A DNA stretch of 64,000 nucleotides from Echinometra lucunter (lineage: Eukaryota; Echinodermata; Echinoidea; Camarodonta; Echinometridae): positions 20,778,410 to 20,842,409 of the forward strand of contig CM057157.1 of the NCBI GenBank assembly GCA_029962745.1, given 5' to 3'. Position 1 is the stretch's first letter. The number at the start of each line of letters is the position of its first letter. Below the pieces are notes generated by a model, which was not told the DNA's origin, searched no databases, and worked only from the letters and a program-made list of their open reading frames with translations. Below, one piece after another: positions 52,234 through 61,200 of the stretch. A program made the translations under genes and the position numbers.

Positions 52234-55200
52234 TTGTTTCTCAGAGGGTGAATTGAGTCCTGAAGAGGAGATAGCTATCATGGCGCTATGGCAAGGCTTG
52301 CTTGGATTAGAGAAGGACATTGTGGTATGTAATCACCCAAATAAATCTCACGCTTTTTAGAGGATAATACACAGTTTTTTTCCATACATAGAAATTTCTT
52401 AATATTGTATCATATTGGAAAATTCCTAATGCTGCTATGGAAGGCCGGCAGGTATGTGAAAATGGAAAAGTGCTGAAAAGAACCAGGATTACAAAATTTA
52501 AGAATGGTATGTGAAACTACCTAAGAGAGTATTTATTGCCAGTTAAACAGGACTTTGTTTAGTAATTTTTTTCCCCCTCCCATCTCTTTTTTATTGTTTC
52601 GGTATAAAGTGAACTTGATATACATGCACCATTAAACATGCAGCATTTGCATGTTTTGTCACTTCACTGGTAAATGACTTGGAGAGACCGTCAACATGGA
52701 AACTAGGCCATGAAAAGTCCTTGAAGGAATATTTCTACCCATTTAGTTATTTCAATATGACTTTTGTTGGTATATCACACGTTTCTCTTCGGTTCAAGCT
52801 AAAGTTATCTCCTAATTACTGTTCAAACTTTGATTTATTTTCCTCCTAATCTTTTCTCAGATTGCTCAGTTGTCCAAGTTCCAAGAGGGAGGAAGTCTTG
52901 GCATCAGTCTGGAAGGTACAGTGGACATCGATGAGAACGGTCAAGAAGTCCAACCACACCACTACATCCGCTCCATCCACCCTGAGGGGCCGGTCGGTCA
53001 GAACAACCTCTTGGCCAGTGGGGACGAACTCTTGGAGGTTGGTATTTCTTGCCTCTTAATCTAAGGATAAGCAATGACACTAACATACATGTATGGGACT
53101 AGGACTGATCTTTTAAGTGATTGAAAGAAAGTTGATATGTTGGGCTAGGCTAGTCACATTTGAAAAAAAGAGGATATTCCCCTGAGATTATCTGTTTTCT
53201 TAAGACTGAGGAGCCAGTCAGTCAGAACTGCCTCTTGGCCAATGGGGACGAGCTTCTAGAGGTTTTGTATTGCTGCAAACAAAATCCATGTCACTTTCTG
53301 GTATTTACAATTATGAGACTGCAACTAGTCTTGGTACTGTTAACAAGAATATGTGAGCCTGCAACTAGTCTCATGAAAAAGAACTTTACCCCATAGAATA
53401 TATGTTTACTGCACTATTATCTACATTGATGTTGATGTGAGTGTTAGTTTCAAATCAGCTGCATTTTATGTGTTTGTTTTATTGTATTTTCTGTGTGAGT
53501 GCCTGTACAGAGAAAAGTTTTTTGGTGTTATTTTTTTTTTCGAAATATTTTTTGTAAGACATCTCCAAATGATGGATTAAGAGGATCAGTTAGGATGCTA
53601 GAGGTAAGAACAATGGTGTTGTACATGTATATGTGTGGATTGTTGAGGACAAAGTTAGTATTCAAAAATTTTGTGTTTATACTGCAGTTCCTGAGAAATG
53701 GTGATAAAATGCACATGGTAAATAGTACAGAAATTGTCGTGCAGTTATGGGACACGTTTGTCTTTGGATGAGATAAGCGTCTCCTTGGGCACATGTGTTT
53801 TTACAGCACTTTCAGCCTTTCAGTTTGTGGGTTTTCCTGGAAGTTCATGATACATCAGTTCTCCTGTATCAGGATGGCTATCTCTCGGACAATGCCCCAC
53901 CCCCCCCCCCCCCCCCCACCACCACCACCGATGGTAACTCCCTTAGGTTCTCTTAGATAGGACAATAAATGGAGGTACACTGTACCATGTGAAGGTTAAT
54001 CACCAGTGACATATATGCACATCACACATCACCTGCACATTTTGCAAAAGGGTGGGGGCACCTGTTATTTTACACATGCATAGTTTAAATTAACTTCCAT
54101 CCTGCAAGCCAAGGACATTTTTCCACCTGGAATGAACATGACAGCCATCATGGTCCTCAAGCACACAAATCTTCACATCTCAAAATTAGCAACACGTAGA
54201 CACATACATATCAATATTTGATGCTATTGTTCCTGTACGTCAACAACATATGTCTGCTAGAGTTCAAACACTAGGCAATTGCAACCATCCTCACATAAGA
54301 ACCATCTCTTCCAGCATCCATCACACTTATAATACATACAAAAACTATGCATTAAAATATTCAACTTGCAACACATAGGAAATTGAAATATCTTACTTGA
54401 TTCTCTTTGCTTACATCCTTCAGGTCAACGGCATCCGTCTGTTAGGACTGAACCACGAGGAAGTTGTGAAGATCCTCAAGGATCTCCCCCAGCATGTCAG
54501 GCTGGTCTGTGCCCGCCATACCGGTCCCATCTTCCCCCAGACTGTGATGTCAGATGAGAGTCTGCCGTCCATTGAGCATCAAGCCAATGACAGCGATGAT
54601 CTGAAGCTGCCTGACATCAGCCTTGGCAGTAGCAGTGAACCAGCAGAGGTAGAGGAGCAGCTCTCGGCTAATGTGTCTGTAGGAGTAAGCATCAAGACAG
54701 ACTTGCTAATTTGATTTCATATTCCTTTTAGTTTTACAAGAAAAAAAGTGTTTTGGGACATTGGAAATGGTTCTATGCTTTTATACATTGTTCAGAGCAT
54801 GAGCTTCGAATGTGACTTCTGCAATGTAATATGACAAGTGAATGTATGAAGGTACCAAATTTACAAGGTTAAAAGGCAACACATGAGAAGACCTTTCAAG
54901 GCACCTGTGCACACATGCACATGAAAGAAATTGAACTTCAAAGTGATCTCTGCATTGGTCTCAATCTTTTTGTTTTACCGTTATGCTCTTTCATGAAGAA
55001 GTTGAAAGTCTCATGCAGTTCTGAGGATATGATTTCATGTGTTCTGTGAGAAACATAATCATTTTTGTTATTTCATTATTTTCCTCCTTCAACTTCACTA
55101 TTTCAGATGGAGATGACTACACCTATGCTCCCAGCCCTAGATGACAGTGGAAGTCCCCTGGACTACAGCACTCAAACCGAAGCCAGCCAGGACAAGGACT

Positions 55201-58200
55201 CCATGTGGAGTGATGAGATTCAGTACATTGAGCTGGAGAAGGGGGATAGAGGACTAGGCTTCAGTATCCTAGACTATCAGGTACATGCAGGTACTAAGAA
55301 CAATCTGATGAGGACTTAGGCCTTTCAATGAGGGACCAATATAATGGCTTGGTATGTTGAGCTAGAAGAGAGAACATGGGAAACGTGGCTTTGGTATTCT
55401 AGACTATCAAAGGCCTGACATTTCAGCTCTAAAATTCTCTTTAGGAATAATGGTGGTTTGTAATGCTTGTCTCTTTCTCCATATAGGATCCTGATAATGC
55501 GGCTGCATCGGTCATCGTCATCCGTTCCCTCGTACCCGGTGGAGTGGCAGAGCAAGATGGCCACCTCATCCCTGGCGACAGGCTGGTTTCTGTCAATGAG
55601 TCCAATCTGGAGAACTGCACACTGGACGCAGCTGTCCAGGTCTTAAAGGGGGCCCCCAGGGGTCAGGTTAGGATAGGCGTGGCCAAGCCTGCTGCAGGGA
55701 TGGAAAGTGAGGAGGTAGGTCAAGTTTGGTTGGTTTGTTGTTGTTTTTTTTGTCTCTAATTGCATTATTGTGATTACCCTACTCCTAGATACAGCAGGAG
55801 TGATTGTTACAAAAGTTCCCATGGTATAAGAAACCATTTTGCATGTCAATGAATGGCATGTGAGCTTAAAAGAAACAACTATTTCGAACAATTGCCCCAA
55901 AGCGCACTCAGTTATCTGTGTGTCATATCGTAAGGGAAGGTGAAGGACATTTTTGTTGTGGCATTTTAAAAGGCATTTTACCAAGTCGTATGTGAATCAG
56001 GCTGTATGGGTTCTCAGTGTACTGGCATCTTTGCACAGCATTTAACCCATTGAACTCTAAGCCCAGGATAACTGGAGCTAGGGTCTAAGAAAAATGTGTG
56101 TTATACTGAAATCAAATTGTGCTAAACAGGTTAACTTATGCTACCTTTGGGTAGTGTTGGCATATGCATTTTCTCCCAGCAAGCATTACACTATGTGAAA
56201 AAGTGATATACTTGAAAAAAATCATTTGGTCTCAAGTCAAATCTATTCGATGTGTAAGGCAAGGAGACATGGCCACAGCCACAATCAGAACATGCGAGAT
56301 GGTCAGTTAAAGTGTACATTTCTTTTGAAAATAATCACTGACCAGCTTTAGCGAGCTCTTCCAACCTGCTCTGTATGCAGCTTACTTCCTTGTTAAGGGG
56401 CTTTCCTTTGTTAGGCAATCCAATAGTATATCCTTGTTATGTCTTGTGGTGTGTGGCATGAGAAGTATTGCTTCATGATATTGACTACTGTTGGACCACA
56501 CAGTGTGGTAGTGTGGAGAAAAGATATCAATCAAACATTTCTATATGTATGTTTGTACTTGCTAGTATTCATGGTCACAATGCCTGGTAAGTATTGTAAA
56601 CCGTTTGGAGATGTGTTGATGCAATTGACTTGAGATTATTATGGAATTTTTTTTTTTTTTTTGGGGGGGGGAGTTATTATTAGAATAATGCAGAATACTT
56701 TTCTTAATAAACATTTATAATTGAATACATGTGAAATTGGTAGATGATTGGTTACTCACTGCTGAAAAATTTCACCTCAGGTCCGTTCAGTTCTTTTTTT
56801 TCTTCCGGTTAACTCCTTCTAAAGAAAATTTTTGCAGTACATTGAAATAAACACATGCAATTCCATCAAAATGATTTCAAATAAATTGCTAACGTATGCA
56901 AACCCTAAAAGGTATTGAAAATGATTTCATTGATATTTCCTATACTGTAAACGTGGAGTATTTCTTGGTGTGGAAAGTTTTGCACATTTTGCATGGTGCG
57001 ACAATAGCACAAAATAAACCGCGTGAAAATTTTCTTGTTTTGCACATAAATACAGTTATCCTAACTGTTCGCGCTAATTCAAGATGCGTAATTGTGTTTG
57101 ACTAGGCTGAGCACAAAAAAATTAATCAAGGGAAAATTTCCACTTTTACAGTGGTATAGGCATAATATCCACCATTTCATGTGTTCATGCACTTGCTCAA
57201 AAATTTAATACATTATGTACAGGACTCCACATACACTTTTTAGGTAGGGGAGGGGCTCTGAATTCATTCAGCCCTGTGTTGTTCAAGTTGGGGGGTGGAG
57301 GTTTGGATCTAAATTCTTGGGGCCCGTGTGTCCTGGGCTCCTGTTAGTGTGGAACCCTGACAAATATCAGCACAACATAATGAGATCTATGAAAATGAAT
57401 CATCTTCCAGACACAGGTGGTAAGTGCCACGCCCGCCATAGTCCAGGAGTCACCACCCCCGATGCCCACCACCACTCCCATGCTACCGGATGTTGATATC
57501 TCACCCCTGGCAGCTGGCATCATGGCCAAGGAGGCGATGGAGGAAGCAGAGAGGGAGATTGCGGAGGCCGAGAGGGAGATTGAGAAAGCAGAAGAGGAGG
57601 AAAGGGAGAAAGAGAAGGAAGTGAAGATGGAAATGAAGCCTGTTTCAGTGGAAGGTAGGATAGATAGTATCATTTATGTTACCATCATACTTGGTATATC
57701 CTTGACAAAGAGAGATTGATAGAGAGATATATATCTACTGAATGACATATATTCTAAATGAGTCCATACCTGATGAATCAGATTTCAGATGGAGTAGGAG
57801 AGATGTTTGTAATGTAGCTTTGAAGAACATAACCTTCTAAGCGAGCAAAAATTACTTTGTTCACTACATTAGATTCCTGTGGCAAACTTCAGTGGACTGC
57901 ATTGATTTGGGTATATTTCTATTGAACATTGGTACTGGCCATATCATGAATTTCATTCAGATTGTTGTGCAAGTGCCCTTTGATGATTTGAAAAGGGGTG
58001 AGACTGATTAGGTCTAGAGCCAGTCTTAAAAATTCAACCAATGTTCTCAGAATCAATTTCAAAGGAAATCCAGTTTAGCAGTAATGGTAATGTAAAATAT
58101 CATCAAGCATGTCATATTTTCTTTTTCTTCATAGCACCTGCAGAACCAGCGATTGTAGCAGCCGAAATTTCTGTTGCTCACAGCGCCCCTCCTGCACCCC

Positions 58201-61200
58201 AACCCTCAGACACCCAATCTTCAGCCATGCCCCCCGATCTGGTGTCGTCCATCACAGTATCAGATGGTCCCAAGCCTGAAGCACCTGCATCTACACCCCC
58301 TGCACCAGTTAGCGCCAGTGTCAATGAAACGCTAGCCAAAGAAAAGGTAAGGTGATGGATGTGGTGTGGAGATAGTGGTGTTAACACAAAACACTAACAC
58401 CAAGTTGAAATTGACACCTGCCCTTATGTGATCAGTTAAGCACCAATGGTATTAACCATAATGCAAGAGTATAACACACTATTGCTAATGCAAATTATAC
58501 TCAAGAACTCTTTGCATCTTGATATGGGTTCTTATTCATATTTTACAGCAGACTTGTAAGAACTGCTCAAGCTGAATTAGGATATACAAGAGCTAGTGCT
58601 CTGCACTACAGTTATGAACAATTCTTTCCAAAAATTGAAAACTAACACCAGATTTTAAGAGGCACGTGCATGTAAGTTTGTAATATAACTTTTCATTTGT
58701 AAAAAATGAATAATTTGAAATAGTATCATTTTCAAAATGATGGCATTTGGTTTGTGATTGTTTGAGTGATGTATGTGCATGCTTGCATGCTGCAGCTTGC
58801 AGCAAGTGATGATTTGATTTTCTTATTCATGGATTAAATCCAGTTTTAATACTAAACATGATGTTATCCCAATGTTAGCACTCAATTGCAGGGTAGATTG
58901 TGTTGACTCGTGTGTGTGAAGCCTGGTAACGTGCTATTCATGAAAAGAGAACAAAATTATTGAGACGTTTTTCTCAGAAAGGGTTTTAAGTTTGTTAAGC
59001 TTATGAAACCGTTGCTGAATCTGTTTAATGAAATTCCTTGCCCAGTCTTGAATAGACCAGTCGTTGTTATGGATAAGTGTATGCAAGACAATTGGAAAAT
59101 TAGGAAGAAAAAGATTGTAATTGAATGCAAATATCACAAAGGAATGGTACATTTGATGCAAAATAGTGAACTTCCTTTGATATAAAGATTTTGATAAATT
59201 GAAATCCATATTATTCCTAAGTTGAAGCTAAAATCTTGAAATTCATTTCTTTTGAAGAAAGAAGAGTTAATTATCAAGGAATTGGTACTCCAGCACGGAA
59301 AGAATGAATTCCTCATCAGTAAGAAATTGCAAGAAATGTCTAATTGCAATGAATATTCCTTGCCATAAAGAAATAACTATTAATTTGTTATTTGGGGACT
59401 TTTTGCTCTCCATTTCCTGATTTAAGACACATCTAATTGAAGCGAAGTTATTGCATGATGTGAAATGACCCGTTTGTATCTTATTTGCTGGGAATGCAGG
59501 CATGGGTTGCTTATGGCCTAAACAAAGATAAAGACTTGTTCACATATGATGTCTGAAACAACAGCAGGTTCTTTTGATGATGTGCATGTACAAAAAACTG
59601 TATGTAAGCATAATTTGTTTCACTCTTTACCCTACAGCACAAATATGATGCATATGCTGAGCATCCTTTTTAATTCTTTATTTCATCCCTGTTTGCCTTT
59701 CATTTAAAAAACTCAAAACAACTTGTGGTTTAGACATCATATGTGAATGGGCTTTAAACTTACTTCATCCTTGGTAGGAAAATGCTGAGAGTGCAAGTGG
59801 GCAATTCCATGGGCGGGAATGGAAAACACCTTTCCTTATGAACCTTTTTTGGGCATAGATTTTTTTTGTTTTTTCAGATTTTTAAAATCAACTTCTTGAA
59901 TTTTGTAAATATTTTTTCCCCATATGTACATATTAGCTTAATTATGCTTGAGATTAGAATAAATAGAAAGTATCATGGAAACAGTCCTGGTATGAATGAA
60001 CTCCCCCCCCCCCCCCCCCCCCCCCACCTTCCCATCCTGTCCATGCCCTCTTCCTTCCCTGCAAAATCAATGCCAAAGTGGTACTTTCACACCAAAATAT
60101 TAAGCCCATTGGAGAGTTGATCTCAAATACATCCCATCTGTGCCCTATCTTTCAATTGCAACTCCTCCTTTGATTTGAATCAGTTGGCATTCTATAAGAT
60201 GGGGGCCCTGGCCTTCCATGTTCCACTAAATTCCAAGTCATTTGTATCTGTTGTATTATTTCATATTGATTTTTTTATCATCCTATATTTGCACTGCATT
60301 TTTAGAATACATACTGTGTGTTGTCTCTCATTGGGAGGAAGAAAATGTTTTTATGAATCATATTTCAAACTACATGTATCACCACAAAAATCATACATCA
60401 GTGAAGTTTGATTTCATTATTCTGGCTAGTTAGTAGATGTAGGTCTAATTTTTACCACATGGCAAACAGAAAAAAATTTATTATTGCGCTAAATGTTCTC
60501 TACTGATAAGGGAATGGATTATTGCACACGTCACCTATATCCAATGGCATGCCCTATACATGAGCAATTTTTAAAGTACTGTCCAAAATAATAGAAAATG
60601 AAATTAAAAGAAATATTATCTGTTCTTCAACCAGAATAGAAATACCTATTTTTATATAGCCTGTTTGCAGTGATTACTTCATTCATTTTCCATAGGCAAC
60701 CTTTGTAGACAGGTTTGACTATCTCCATTCTAAAGTGTATAAACATATAAATGTGTGTCTTTTTAGCTCAATTATTTTGCTGTGATATTACCGATTTGCT
60801 TGTTTGCTGTTAGTGAATTTCTTTTTCCTGTAAATATGCATGCTTTACTCCTTGCCTAAATTTTGCATTTTGCATTTTGTTTTTTTTTTTCATTTTTCAA
60901 ATGGACATAACTCGGAAATGTTTACATCCTCAAAAAGTTGCACATATTCAGACACAATAGGAAATATACGTATGACATACACTACTAACATCCAGAAATC
61001 TGAAATTCCTCATTTCATCTTACATGTAGAAAGGGAACCGATGATATAGGTTGCAAATATTATGCTTTCACCATTTTAAATTGGGCACATACATGTTAGC
61101 AATCTTAGTTGTATTTTGTTTTTAGGTTTTTTTTAAGGAGCACCAGCTATTTGAAAATATTTTAAAAATGTTTAGACCAATCACAATAGATATTGTACAT

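Noticed and set aside
53868..53900. A further PDZ-like scrap, [11 protein letters not shown], in intron 11
   Set aside because: Too short and directly before a C run; similarity to the DGxL motif is probably chance.
58930..59350. Cluster of overlapping open frames on both strands in intron 16
   Set aside because: No domain, AT-rich, lacking splice signals consistent with the flanking phase 0 junction.
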